DNA of 64,000 nt from Chrysogorgia sp. JL179-B06. Its lineage: Eukaryota > Cnidaria > Anthozoa > Scleralcyonacea > Chrysogorgiidae. The position numbers and the translations under genes are program-made. Of this stretch, positions 23,806-64,000 are shown piece by piece (the stretch's first letter is position 1; the number at the start of each line of letters is the position of its first letter). The notes beneath the pieces are model-generated. The model searched no databases. It was not told the origin of the DNA and saw only the letters and a program-made list of their open reading frames with translations. The stretch covers positions 186,001 through 250,000 of the forward strand of contig JAYKKM010000012.1 in assembly GCA_035772405.1 (NCBI GenBank), read 5' to 3'.

Positions 23806-26800
23806 ATTGTATTTCGGACAAACAAACTTTCTATATTACACTCATTAGCATTTCGGACAAACAAACTTTATATGTTAATATGCACTCATTGTATTTTGGA
23901 CAAACAAACTTTCTATGTTACACTCATATTGCATTTCGAACAAACAATCTTGCCATGTTACACTCATATTGCATTTCGAACAATCTTTATATGTTATGCA
24001 CTCATTGCATTTCGGACAATCTTTATATGTTACACTCATTGCATTTCGGACAATCTTTATATGTTACACTCATTGCATTTCGGACAAACAATCTTTCTAT
24101 GTTACAGTCATTGCATTTCGGACAATCTTTATATGTTACACTCATTGCATTTCGGACAATCTTTATATGTTACACTCATATTGCATTTCGAACAATCTTT
24201 ATATGTTATGCACTCATTGCATTTCGGACAATCTTTATATGTTACACTCATTGCATTTCTGACAAACAATCTTTCTATGTTACACTCATTGCATTTCGGA
24301 CAATCTTTATATGTTACACTCATTGCATTTCGGACATACAATCTTTATATGTTACACTCATTGCATTTCGGACAATCTTTATATGTTACACTCATTGCAT
24401 TTCGGACAAACAATCTTTCTATGTTACACTCATTGCATTTCGGACAATCTTTATATGTTACACTCATTGCATTTCGAACAATCTTTATATGTTATGCACT
24501 CATTGCATTTCGGACAATCTTTATATGTTACACTCATTGCATTTCTGACAAACAATCTTTCTATGTTACACTCATTGCATTTCGAACAATCTTTCTATGT
24601 TACACTCATTGCATTTCGGACAATCTTTATATGTTACACTCATTGCATTTCGGACATACAATCTTTATATGTTACACTCATTGCATTTCGGACAATCTTT
24701 ATATGTTACACTCATTGCATTTCGGACAATCTTTATATGTTACACTCATTGCATTTCGGATATACAATCTTTATATGTTACACTCATTGCATTTCGGACA
24801 ATCTTTATATGTTACACTCATTGCATTTCGGACAAACAATCTTTCTATGTTACACTCATTGCATTTCGGACAATCTTTATATGTTACACTCATTGCATTT
24901 CGGACAATCTTTATATGTTACACTCATTGCATTTCGAACAATCTTTATATGTTATGCACTCATTGTATTTCGGACAAACAAACTTTCTATGTTACACTCA
25001 TTGCATTTCGGACAAACAATCTTTCTATGTTGCACTCATTGCATTTCGGACAATCTTTATATGTTACACTCATTGCATTTTGGACAATCTTTATATGTTA
25101 TGCACTCATTGCATTTTGGACAATCTTTATATGTTATGCACTCATTGCATTTCGGACAATCTTTATATGTTATGCACTCATTGCATTTTGGACAATCTTT
25201 ATATGTTATGCACTCATTGCATTTCGGACAAACAAACTTTCTATGTTACACTCATTGCATTTCGGACAAACAATCTTTCTATGTTGCACTCATTGCATTT
25301 CGGACAAACAATCTTTCTATGTTACACACATTGCATTTCGGACAATCTTTATATGTTATGCACTCATTGCATTTCGGACAATCTTTATATGTTATGCACT
25401 CATTGCATTTCGGATATACAATCTTTATATGTTACACTCATTGCATTTCGGACAATCTTTATATGTTACACTCATTGCATTTCGAACAATCTTTATATGT
25501 TATGCACTCATTGTATTTCGGACAAACAAACTTTCTATGTTACACTCATTGCATTTCGGACAAACAATCTTTCTATGTTGCACTCATTGCATTTCGGACA
25601 ATCTTTATATGTTACACTCATTGCATTTTGGACAATCTTTATATGTTATGCACTCATTGCATTTTGGACAATCTTTATATGTTATGCACTCATTGCATTT
25701 CGGACAATCTTTATATGTTATGCACTCATTGCATTTTGGACAATCTTTATATGTTATGCACTCATTGCATTTCGGACAAACAAACTTTCTATGTTACACT
25801 CATTGCATTTCGGACAAACAATCTTTCTATGTTGCACTCATTGCATTTCGGACAAACAATCTTTCTATGTTACACACATTGCATTTCGGACAATCTTTAT
25901 ATGTTATGCACTCATTGCATTTCGGACAATCTTTATATGTTATGCACTCATTGCATTTCGGATATACAATCTTTATATGTTACACTCATTGCATTTCGGA
26001 CAATCTTTATATGTTACACTCATTGCATTTCGGACAAACAATCTTTCTATGTTACACTCATTGCATTTCGGACAATCTTTATATGTTACACTCATTGCAT
26101 TTCGGACAAACAAACTTTCTATATTACACTCATTAGCATTTCGGACAAACAAACTTTATATGTTAATATGCACTCATTGTATTTTGGACAAACAAACTTT
26201 CTATGTTACACTCATATTGCATTTCGAACAAACAATCTTGCCATGTTACACTCATATTGCATTTCGAACAATCTTTATATGTTATGCACTCATTGCATTT
26301 CGGACAATCTTTATATGTTACACTCATTGCATTTCGGACAATCTTTATATGTTACACTCATTGCATTTCGGACAAACAATCTTTCTATGTTACACTCATT
26401 GCATTTCGGACAATCTTTATATGTTACACTCATTGCATTTCGGACAATCTTTATATGTTACACTCATATTGCATTTCGAACAATCTTTATATGTTATGCA
26501 CTCATTGCATTTCGGACAATCTTTATATGTTACACTCATTGCATTTCTGACAAACAATCTTTCTATGTTACACTCATTGCATTTCGGACAATCTTTATAT
26601 GTTACACTCATTGCATTTCGGACATACAATCTTTATATGTTACACTCATTGCATTTCGGACAATCTTTATATGTTACACTCATTGCATTTCGGACAAACA
26701 ATCTTTCTATGTTACACTCATTGCATTTCGGACAATCTTTATATGTTACACTCATATTGCATTTCGAACAATCTTTATATGTTATGCACTCATTGTATTT

Positions 26801-27122
26801 CGGACAAACAAACTTTCTATGTTACACTCATTGCATTTCGGACAAACAATCTTTCTATGTTGCACTCATTGCATTTCGGACAATCTTTATATGTTATGCA
26901 CTCATTGCATTTCGGACAAACAATCTTTATATGTTAAACTCATTGCATTTTGGACAATCTTTATATGTTACACTCATTGCATTTCGGACAAACAACCTTT
27001 ATATGTTACACTCATTGCATTTCGGACAAACAATCTTTATATTTATTTTTTCACTCATTGCATTTCGGACAAACAAACTTGCTATGTTACACTCATTAGC
27101 ACTGATTTCGGACAAACAAACT
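23806..27122 (+). repeat. 3.3-kb minisatellite of about 34-bp units with higher-order duplication
   Basis: About 90 units are built on CACTCATTGCATTTCGGACA plus ATCTTTATATGTTA (34 bp). Variants insert AACA (38 bp) or TG before CACTC (36 bp). Because unit lengths are mixed and lack stops, long ORFs of up to 979 codons run in all three plus frames; these are artefacts with repeats of LHFGQSLYVTLIAF type. Higher-order copies: 23,820-24,450 recurs at 26,108-26,740 (offset 2,288 bp) and 24,959-25,440 recurs at 25,507-25,990 (offset 548 bp). Confidence 0.95.
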
Positions 27123-27838
27123 TTCTAGAACATCAACGCATTCAACTATTCACTTGTAGAATTTATATCAGTTCTATCAAATTTGGGGTTATAGAAACTT
27201 CAAGCCATATAACACTTATCACATGTGAATTTCTCTTTGCGCATGGGTAAAACAACTGTAAATTAAGCTAACTTACGATTCATTAAACACTTAAATTAAA
27301 CGTACAATGTAATAAATAATCTTTGACAGAAGCCTATCTCTCTTGCTTCGTCAATTTTTTAATCGCTGTGAAACGAAAACCGGCCATCAGCCGATTGCCG
27401 ACGTGAGTTAGGTGTATTTGCAAAGCAAATTTAAACACACCCGGTAACTGAACCAATTCACAAAAAATATATAATTCAAATCAACCCTAAAGTATTCAAA
27501 TCAATTAACGAACTCCGATAAAAAGGTTTTGTAGTTTAGCTCATTAACAGTAACATTATACAAGGTATTTTATGACATTTCGGGAGTATAGTTAGGTAGC
27601 GTTCATTATTTAAGTAATAGATAAACAGCGAGAACGAGGGATGTATGCTATATACAACCCCGAGGACGCGTACCGTCGGAGGACTGTATATCGAGGTAAC
27701 TGACTTATTTCATGATTGAGGAGGTTTTCTAACAACGTTTTGTTTAGTTTTTCACCTTGGACAAATATTTTCCTATTTTTTTTCTCATTTCTTATCTAAG
27801 TAGTATTCATAGGGTTGTATGCTATATACATCCCGCGG
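27123..27838 (+). other. repeat-flanking sequence related to 33.1-33.8 kb
   Basis: The piece after the minisatellite (27,085-27,190) resembles 33,640-33,770, and 27,600-27,830 resembles 33,370-33,600, both in direct orientation. Shared blocks are the TTCATGATTGAGG and TTTTTCACCTTGGACAA stretches. No gene seen. Confidence 0.55.
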
Positions 27839-28317
27839 CAACCTCGTTCCCAGGGCATTTTGCCTCCACGGTGGAAGGTCGGCGAAAATGGCCCTGGGAT
27901 CGGCTGGTCACATGACACCCAGAATTTCCGGGTGTTTAGATATGATAATTTTTGTGGTCTTTGTTCCATTTCCTATGTCTACTTTGTTGACATGAATAAT
28001 TGAAAAATGTTCAATGCTCTTCAGAGTTGTTCATGTCAGCATTCGTCGGCATAAAAACAGCTAACAAGCTTCATAATCCACCATACATCCATGGCTATCT
28101 CTTACAAAAGGTATGAAGAAGCATATATCCAATTTAACGAAAGCTATCACCTCAAATTTGCTGTAAAAGTTGAAGACAGCATTCACACTTAGATGAATAA
28201 ATTATACTCGACTGAGTTTTATGACAAGCCAATCGCATTATAGAATGGACCAGCCGATCCCAGGGCCATTTTGCCGACCTTCCACCGCGGAGGCAAAATG
28301 CCCTGGGTACGAGGTTG
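27839..28317. mobile_element. 479-bp MITE with 9-bp target duplication (Mutator-like)
   Basis: Inverted ends of about 75 bp start CAACCTCGT.CCCAGGGC. ATCCCGCGG is present immediately outside both ends (27,830-27,838 and 28,318-28,326). A 9-bp duplication fits MULE/Mutator-type transposition. The interior is non-coding. Confidence 0.85.
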
Positions 28318-28499
28318 ATCCCGCGGTACATCAAAGAAAATCGACTCGAACATGTAATAAGGCTTGGTTTGGTACCGAAGGCCAAGATAAATCGGTTGGG
28401 TAAGCAAAATTTTTGGTGGTGAAAGGTTGGGTAAGATTTTTTGTTGCATTATAAATATCGAGTAACAAATTTTAAAATGTTATTGTTTAATGTCTATAG

Positions 28500-29850
28500 T
28501 TATAATAATAGTGGTACAATATAAAACAAAGAGATTCCTTGTACAAAGACATTGTCACCTCTTTTAAATAATATTCTAGATAGACATATTTTCATATTTA
28601 CTAGAAATACGAATTCGCAATAATCACCTCGCCCGCCTTTTCTACCCCCCCCCCCCCCCCCCCCAGACCTCGCACGCCGTAGCCGTGTATTAGTGTTTTG
28701 CAAAAATTCACAATTTGCAAAAGCCCGTTTCGTCGAAGAAATGTTTGAACGCTATCTCGGCCTGTATTTAACCAATTTAAACTCTGAAAACAGATTTGAA
28801 ATTAGCGAGTCAACATACATAACATAAGTGTTTACTATATTACAAGAACGTGAGTTCCCTTCGTAAAAACGGTTTATGTACTTAGAAATTAGTCGGCTAT
28901 ATTGCTGGTCACGTCGTATATTATTTTGAACGTTATCTCCATCAATATTTAAAGTGCCCATAACCTCAAAATGTTTTATTGTCTTGTTTGGAATAACTTT
29001 TAAAATGATAAAGTAACTTCTTTTGAAGAGTTTCGTTTCTTTGCTTTCTTTTTGAGATATATCAGTTTGTTTGATATGCAAATGTCTGGAATTTCGTCAC
29101 ACATGCATAATGAGTTATTGGAGAAATGTGTAATATCTCTTTCATTCTCGAACGAAATGTAAAATCAAGAAGTTTGGTGTTGTGGGAGAAACGCACACAT
29201 GTGCTATTCACACTTAGTGTTTTTATTTCATGAACGCAAAGATATATAACGTTCTCTGATAACTCATTATGCATGTGTGACGAAATGCCAAATATTTGCA
29301 TATCAAACAAACTGATATATCTCAAAAAGAAAGCGAAGAAGTGAAAATCTTCAAAAGAAGTTACTTTATCATTTTAAAAGTTCTTCCAAATAAAATAATA
29401 AAAAATTTTTAGGTTAGGGGCACTTTAACCGTTTTCAACTCTGAAAACATATTTGGAATTAGCGAGTCAACATACATAACATATACGTGTCTACTATATT
29501 ACGAGAACGTGAATACCCTTCGTAAAAACGGTTTATGTAACCTTCGTAAAAACGGTTTATGTTTGTTATTTCAATATATAACCGTTTTCAATTCTGAAAA
29601 CAAATTTGGAATTAGCGAGTCGAAATACATATCCGGATTCGGATTTCTATTTCCTCAAAAAACTATGTCTCTTTTTGAAAAAACCTTTGAATCGTTTCAA
29701 TTTTTGCATTCGCAATCATGTGACGGTTTCAATTTCAATATTATTAATTCAAATGCTGAGTATCTAGTTACCAGGACCAAATTTTCCGATGTAGCGCGGA
29801 CGGCCGTTGATGCATATATAAATATAAACAAATAAATTGTATGTGACTCT
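28500..29850 (-). repeat. dispersed composite repeat with poly-C tract, inverse of 51.1-52.26 kb
   Basis: It contains a 20-nt C run (28,645-28,664), a block inverse to 52,040-52,225, and units of the type CTCGCTAATTCCAAATCTG (read on the minus strand) like the tandem array at 51.2-52.0 kb. A TTAA MITE (28,953-29,424) interrupts one unit. The 108-codon plus ORF at 29,509 is repeat-derived and not a convincing gene. Confidence 0.7.
28953..29424. mobile_element. TTAA-flanked MITE with paralogous empty site
   Basis: The ends read AGTGCCCATAACCTC and its mirror, with TTAA at 28,949-28,952 and 29,425-29,428. The uninterrupted sequence ATCAATATTTAACCG exists in the repeat copy near 51,826-51,840 on the opposite strand, which confirms the boundaries. 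Most of the 472 bp is palindromic. Confidence 0.85.
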
Positions 29851-29880
29851 AGAAACGCTAGGTTTCCCGTGATGAGGGAC

Positions 29881-29950
29881 TAAACGCCGGTCGATATTAG
29901 CACCCTCGCCCTCAGGCCTTCGGCCCGCTTCGCGCCGGGCGAGGGGATAA
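29881..29950. repeat. GC-rich foldback cap of the composite repeat
   Basis: CCCTCGCCCTCAGGCCTTCG is followed by its own inverse within 60 bp. An inverse copy lies at 51,028-51,100. The GC content is far above the surroundings. Confidence 0.7.
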
Positions 29951-30864
29951 ACAGTAACACAAACTTGAACTTCATTAGAATATTGTAATAATCAGATAAA
30001 TATCTGATAAATAAGCTTATGATAAGAGCAAGGACGAGATAGTATATTAGGCAAAGGGCGTATATACAATATACATATATGATTTTCATGTATACAGTAT
30101 AACATGTATATGGTTGCATCATCTAGTGATGTAAAACCGTTTATTTGGTTTCAAATTGTTTCTCTTCGTAACCAACCCCTTCCATAATAATGAACGCACC
30201 CTTATTAAATATTCGTTCCGAAACTTCGGGCAGATTTGTTAAAGGTCCTCGAACCTGGTATGTCTCTGAAATGGATCTATTATGGTAGGTCATTTTGCAA
30301 ACATTCTAATCTAGCTTGGTTACTATTTACCAACGAGAGCCATAGCTAACTGGCCGTTTAACATTGTGTTTGCTTTGTACGTTTGAAAGTACTTGCTTAC
30401 GTTCACCGTTGTATTTAATATCTTATAATCATATTAATGCTGAGTCATAACAACGTTTCAAACGTTTTAAACGGAGTAACGTTACCTCATCAGAAACAGT
30501 GATAACATGCGGGCTCTTAACGCGAAACCTATATTTATATAACATATAAACCTACGCCCAATTTATCTGGAAAATGTACATGCATGCAGGAGTTATTTCC
30601 AAATGTTTTCAATTAAACACCAAGCAACTAGAATGACGATTAGCAATCACTATTATACAGTACAGCTGTACCAGAGACACTAGTATCGTGAGCTCTTAGG
30701 CTGCGTTTACACCAACTAGAGCAAAAGTAATGGGATTCGTATTGTTTTTTTACTCGCGCCTGAGGATGCAGAACAATGTGAATCCGATTACTAACATATT
30801 AGCAGTATAACTGTTGATCTACAGAATGCGATAATTATAAAAGGATATACAAACTATTTCTTAC

Positions 30865-31036
30865 ATCTCGATAGTTCTTGAGGTTCCAGATCATTGTAGC
30901 TGCTCAGACATCTGGAATGGTTTCGTTCGTCTCCACCATAATATCCATTCAACGTAGCACGAGTGTGATTTCCTGCAATCCGACCACCATTTACCTCATT
31001 TATCGAAAATATCATCAGCATCATAATGATTACCAT
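30865..31036 (-). pseudogene. NRF-6-like exon 1' of the inverted partial gene copy
   Basis: Identical in length (172 nt) and reading frame to exon 1 of the plus-strand gene, with ATG at 31,036 and a GTAAGA donor at 30,864. It encodes a hydrophobic signal-like start (MVIIMMLMIFS), two N-glycosylation sequons (NHT, NHS) and one Cys. It differs by only a few residues (DERNHS against DEGNHS, ELSR against ELLR). Together with exon 2' at 9.4 kb it makes a half gene transcribed leftward from a shared centre with the full gene. Confidence 0.75.
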
Positions 31037-31765
31037 TTTGTAAATATATGAACGTATTCGAGTTGTAAGTTCTAATGAAAATCAGCGTTAAACGCTGGAG
31101 GTTATCTACAATATGTCTTTGCTAAAGTCGGTTTTCCACTAGGCGATTTTGTTCGCGCGAAGCGATTTTTTATCGTTCAAATTGAAAAGATTTCTAATTA
31201 GTTCCAGCCGAGAGCGTATAGGACACAAGAAAAAGTCGCTTCGCGCGAAATAAACCGCATGTGGAAAACCGGCTTTAATGTCATGATAATAACCAATGAA
31301 TTTTGTTCTTTTGTCTTATGAGCCCCCGGCTGGAACTAAATTGACATATATTCAAATTTTACCCATCGATATGTTTTTGCAATTTACTTGTTGCTCAGAA
31401 CTTCTCAAATCATTAATAATTCATGAGCCAATTAGCCAATGAAATCATTTTATTTTATCACATGACTGAGGCTGGATACTCGAGTAAAACACGTAAAAAT
31501 CATAAACCACCACAGTTATTAGATCAAATCCGGTTTTGATCTAATTGCTGAGATCTTAATTAATAATTCATTTTTTGGAGAACGAAACGACCTGCCTCCG
31601 TCTTCGCTCATCCTCAACTGAACAGAGTCTGTTAATTTTCTGAATAAATTTTACACACCCTCGTGAGTTCAGTCCCACGAGGGTTTGTTCTCAAATGCGT
31701 TTTAAGTAAACATCAATTAAATCCGTGTTCGATTGAGAAGTCGTATAAACAACTCGTTTATCATG

Positions 31766-31862
31766 TTTCATCAGGGGATCCAAACACTCGAAAACAATAA
31801 AAACACTCGCGCTTCGCGATCGTGTTTTCATCATGCTTTCTCGTGTTTGGATCCCCTGATGA
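31766..31862. repeat. hairpin with GTGTTTGGATCCCCTGATG arms
   Basis: Arms of about 22 bp face each other across a short spacer containing CGCTTCGCGATCG. A related GTGTTTGGAT palindrome occurs at 43,134-43,325. Confidence 0.7.
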
Positions 31863-32644
31863 ATCACTCAAACTCGTTGTTCATATATTACATCTACCCC
31901 CATAAAATTTCTCCCCGGATTTTTCATAAGAACGATCTTGGGGACCATTGCCCCCCCTGGCTACGCCACTGGTACCTCGTGAAAATTTGTGTAAGCTGAG
32001 CCTGAATTGTGAAAATTCGCCGCATCTTACATGCATTCGTCAGTGGGGTCCTTCTTCGTGTAGAGGACACAGAAATGTGCATAATCGAAAAGTTGGGTTT
32101 AGAAGTACGGTTAGTGATAGAGTTTTTGTTTGTGTTATGGTGCTCCGAAAATAACGTTTATCAGACTATGACGTAGTCTGTGTCATCTACACGAAGAACG
32201 AGCCCGTCAGTTCTTAAACCAAATGCTAACAATAATATATTCGCCGAATGCCACGACCGCTTTCAACGAATGGCGCAACGGCTGACTTCACCGTATGGTA
32301 TCACAATATCACTGCAAAAATATCTGACAAATAGAGCTTTTGAATTCTTTCAAATCGTCTAAACGAAGATTCTTAATCTGTTCAACAGATGACTCAAAGT
32401 TTCACAGAAACAGCGATCGTATGACTTGAACAGCATTAAGGATAATTTCCATTTCTATTGTAAAATTTGAATATATGTCAATTTAGTTCCAGCCGGGAGC
32501 TCATAAGACAAAAGAAAAAATTCAAGCATGTTTATGATCATGACATGATTGTCGGAATTACGCAAAGACATATTGTAGATAATCTCCAGCGTTTAACGCT
32601 GATTTGGTTAGAAACGTTCTCGAATACGTTCATATATTTGCAAA

Positions 32645-61861
<29,217 letters not shown>

Positions 61862-62124
61862 GTAGGCTATTTTCTGCCCGTTCTAAAACTAATGAGAAAA
61901 GAACATTTTGAAATATGTGTTCTGATTGGCTATAAAAGCTGCGTATATAGAAACACAGCAATGTTACGTCTAATTTAAAGGAAAGGAAGCTAAAATATTT
62001 TAAAACGTTTAGAAAATTATATTTTATAGTACAACAACATTCATATATTTCTTATCTAACAAGTTGATTTTGCTATCATAATTCAGTCGCATTGACAGCT
62101 AAGACAGCTGTTTGTCTTTTAGTA

Positions 62125-62340
62125 AGTATTTACTTAATACTCACTTCGGACGAGCTTCCGCTCGCACCGATTCTGATGCACGCTTCTTCCATCCCTCCCT
62201 GTCCATCATTGCCGTCGTCAGTTCATCTGCGCATTCCAGCCATGTTTTCTGCCTCAGTGTGTCTATGTGACAACTCTTCTCCCCACGTTCGTTCGCCCTT
62301 GTGATTGCTGCGTACAGACCCGCGTAGAGATTTACATTTA
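62125..62340 (-). pseudogene. LINE 3' coding fragment
   Basis: On the minus strand a frame reads CHIDTLRQKTWLECADELTTAMMDREGWK, a block I know from the C-terminal end of invertebrate LINE polyproteins. It is short and broken. Confidence 0.5.
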
Positions 62341-62849
62341 CATACCCGCGTAGAGATACTCATTTTTTAAACTTTTGTTTCCTTGTGATGTTCATTGCCA
62401 TGCATAGCATTCTCATATAGCACCCGATCGAGCTGCTTTCGTAGCGCTTTGGTGACTGTTCAGCTCTCACTGTCGTATGGTAGTACTGATTCGTGTATGG
62501 GATAACTGTATGGAAAACGGAAAATTATTTCTATTTCTTAAATAGCTCATTTCGTTTCTTCAGGGCTTTTTAAAATTTATACAGGCGGCACAGACAACTT
62601 TATTTAATGAGGGTAAAACACATGACAGTGAAAACTGATAAACTCGTGGCCCTCAGATTATAAATTAACTAGTATTACAAATTCCAAATTCAAAAACACA
62701 TATTTATTACAATGATCAAATAGTAGAAATATTAAAATTTTAAGGTAGAATATAGAATTTAAAATTAGTAAAAGTAATTATGATAATGAATAATAATAAA
62801 AACAATAAAAGTAATAAAACTACATATTATTGCTTTGCTCATCTTAACA

Positions 62850-64000
62850 TTAAGTGTTTCTTCAGAGCAAACTTAAAAGAGCAGATTGTCTCTTTTCTAT
62901 ACGGATGTCTATATGAACAGTATTCCACAGTTTTACACCATTTATTTGAAACGTTCTTCCACCTTCAGTCTCCCTATGATAACGTGGACAAACTAAGTTA
63001 AAATTACTATATCGGATGGCTCTGCCATGACGTATGTCCGAATTTCTAGTAAAAATTTGGTTCATATATAACTGCGTGATTCTCCGACAACACTCTGTTA
63101 TTATGTATGTTTTAATATATTATGTATGTATATTTGACAACACTATACTGTAATTTTATTTCTTCAGGCAATGGCATCCATTTAAGTGTATCGATAGCTT
63201 TGCACTTCTGTCGCCCATATTCGCGTCGAGTATGATCTATATTTTCACAAGATGTCGTGCTCCAGACACAACACCCGTATAACATCCTCATTATAGAACA
63301 GCTTGCGCTCCTCCAATGGCAGGTTTCGCTTGATCTTTTCAGTACACAGATTCTCTTCGATAGTTTCTTGCGGATATCGTCAATATGTTCGTTAAAGTTT
63401 AGCTGTGCATCGATCTTTACACCCAGCAATTTCTGAGCATTTACCTGATCTATTTGATTGTTCCTAACCGTAACATTCAGTTGACTGTTCAGCATCTTGT
63501 TTGCCAGTCATTTTCCATTTACGAGCAGAGTCTTGGTTTTTGAGACATTAACAACTATCTTGTTCTCAGTTGACCATTCCGTTACTTTCTCCATATCGTC
63601 TTGCAATCGTTGCTGAATTTCAGAAAGAGTTGTGACCGCAGCTGTTACTACTCAGTGTTATATCATCCGCGTACAGTATATGTCCATCACAGATTTTGTA
63701 ACAATAGTGAACAATAGTAAACAATAGAGGAGCAATAATGGACCCCTGAGGGACACCATGTGCATGTAATGAACTTTGACTCTGACTGCACGTCATCTAT
63801 AACGTCCCTGCAAGTAATTGGAAATTAGCATAAGTTCCCTCGTTTCCACTCCATATGCATCGAGTTTGGCGAGCAGAACGCCATGGTCGAGTAGGTCAAA
63901 TGCCTTCTTATAATCCACAAACACGAGACAACTAATGTGATCTCTATCCATTTATAATAATAACGTGTCAATCAGACGGATTAGTGCTGTTTCAGTAGAT
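62850..64000 (-). pseudogene. LINE (Jockey/CR1-like) reverse transcriptase remnant, runs off right edge
   Basis: Read on the minus strand: ISCLVFVDYKKAFDLLDHGV (about 63,945-63,885), a degraded GP.LL block near 63,740, and the catalytic ILYADDITLS (YADD at 63,673-63,662). Then come the KTLLVNGK and KLLGVKIDAQLNFNEHIDDI thumb-region motifs (63,440-63,360), ...LKRSS and LYGCCVWSTTSC, and a C-terminal GGRTFQINGVKLWNTV block near 62,950. The motif order is complete for the 3' half of a non-LTR reverse transcriptase. Stops and frameshifts (for example near 63,510, 63,650 and 63,740) show it is dead. It is antisense to the NRF gene. Confidence 0.82.

Noticed and set aside
23806..27122. CRISPR-like array because of regular spacing
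   Set aside because: The units are contiguous tandem repeats without unique spacers, in a eukaryotic context.
23872..27250. Very long plus-strand ORFs (754, 843 and 979 codons)
   Set aside because: All three frames are open at once because the 34/36/38-bp units contain no stops. This is a repeat artefact with no known protein features.
62087..62121. Possible sixth NRF exon (AG before 62,087, GTAAGT after 62,121, phase fits)
   Set aside because: The 11 encoded residues do not resemble the expected start of the acyltransferase-3 domain, and the donor borders a LINE fragment. Not called without RNA evidence.

Overview
This window looks like a stretch of an AT-rich metazoan nuclear genome, most likely a marine invertebrate and plausibly a cnidarian. 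The evidence is the spliced genes with short exons and GT-AG introns, NRF-6-type and BEN-domain coding exons, and a very dense load of DNA transposons, Penelope-like elements, LINE remnants and tRNA-derived SINEs. No organism name can be read from the sequence, so the assignment is inference.

Layout. From 1 to 7.9 kb lie two spliced genes, head to head across a 385-bp shared promoter. The minus-strand gene encodes a tnp2-type (EnSpm/CACTA) transposase-like protein and runs off the left edge. The plus-strand gene is a complete 396-aa protein with a basic NLS, a coiled coil, a Ser-rich linker and a C-terminal BEN domain. From 8.9 to 9.4 kb is a 22-bp palindrome-rich satellite and an ATT microsatellite. 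The rest of the window is dominated by an NRF-6-like acyltransferase gene on the plus strand. Five phase-consistent exons were found (32.6, 46.1, 54.5, 55.4 and 61.7 kb), encoding the signal peptide, the Cys-containing NRF ectodomain and the first membrane segment, and the gene continues past the right edge. Its 5' half (exons 1 and 2 plus flanks) also exists as an inverted copy on the minus strand (exon 1' at 30.9 kb, exon 2' at 9.4 kb). The two copies diverge from a point near 31.8 kb, and the copy ends in the triplet microsatellite next to the BEN gene.

Transposons have invaded both arms: two CACTG-ended elements of about 5 kb with tandem-repeat termini (18.57-23.71 and 34.01-38.88 kb), a hAT element with 8-bp duplications that carries a nested hAT-like MITE (16.04-18.28 kb), a second hAT element carrying a 125-codon ORF (59.9-61.4 kb), a 479-bp MITE with 9-bp duplications (27.84 kb), and three TTAA-flanked MITEs. 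The paralogous arm or repeat copy supplies empty-site evidence for two of these insertions. At 23.8-27.1 kb is a 3.3-kb minisatellite of about 34-bp units with higher-order duplications.

At 39.3-41.8 kb and 58.2-59.3 kb, Penelope-like endonuclease fragments and terminal repeats are embedded in long TA arrays. Two hammerhead ribozymes fold completely by eye (39,770-39,828 and 59,164-59,225). A mutated third copy and a weaker fourth and fifth lie in inverted pairs flanked by TA arrays. The far right carries a minus-strand LINE reverse transcriptase remnant with a YADD box. No rRNA gene, CRISPR array or intact tRNA gene was seen.
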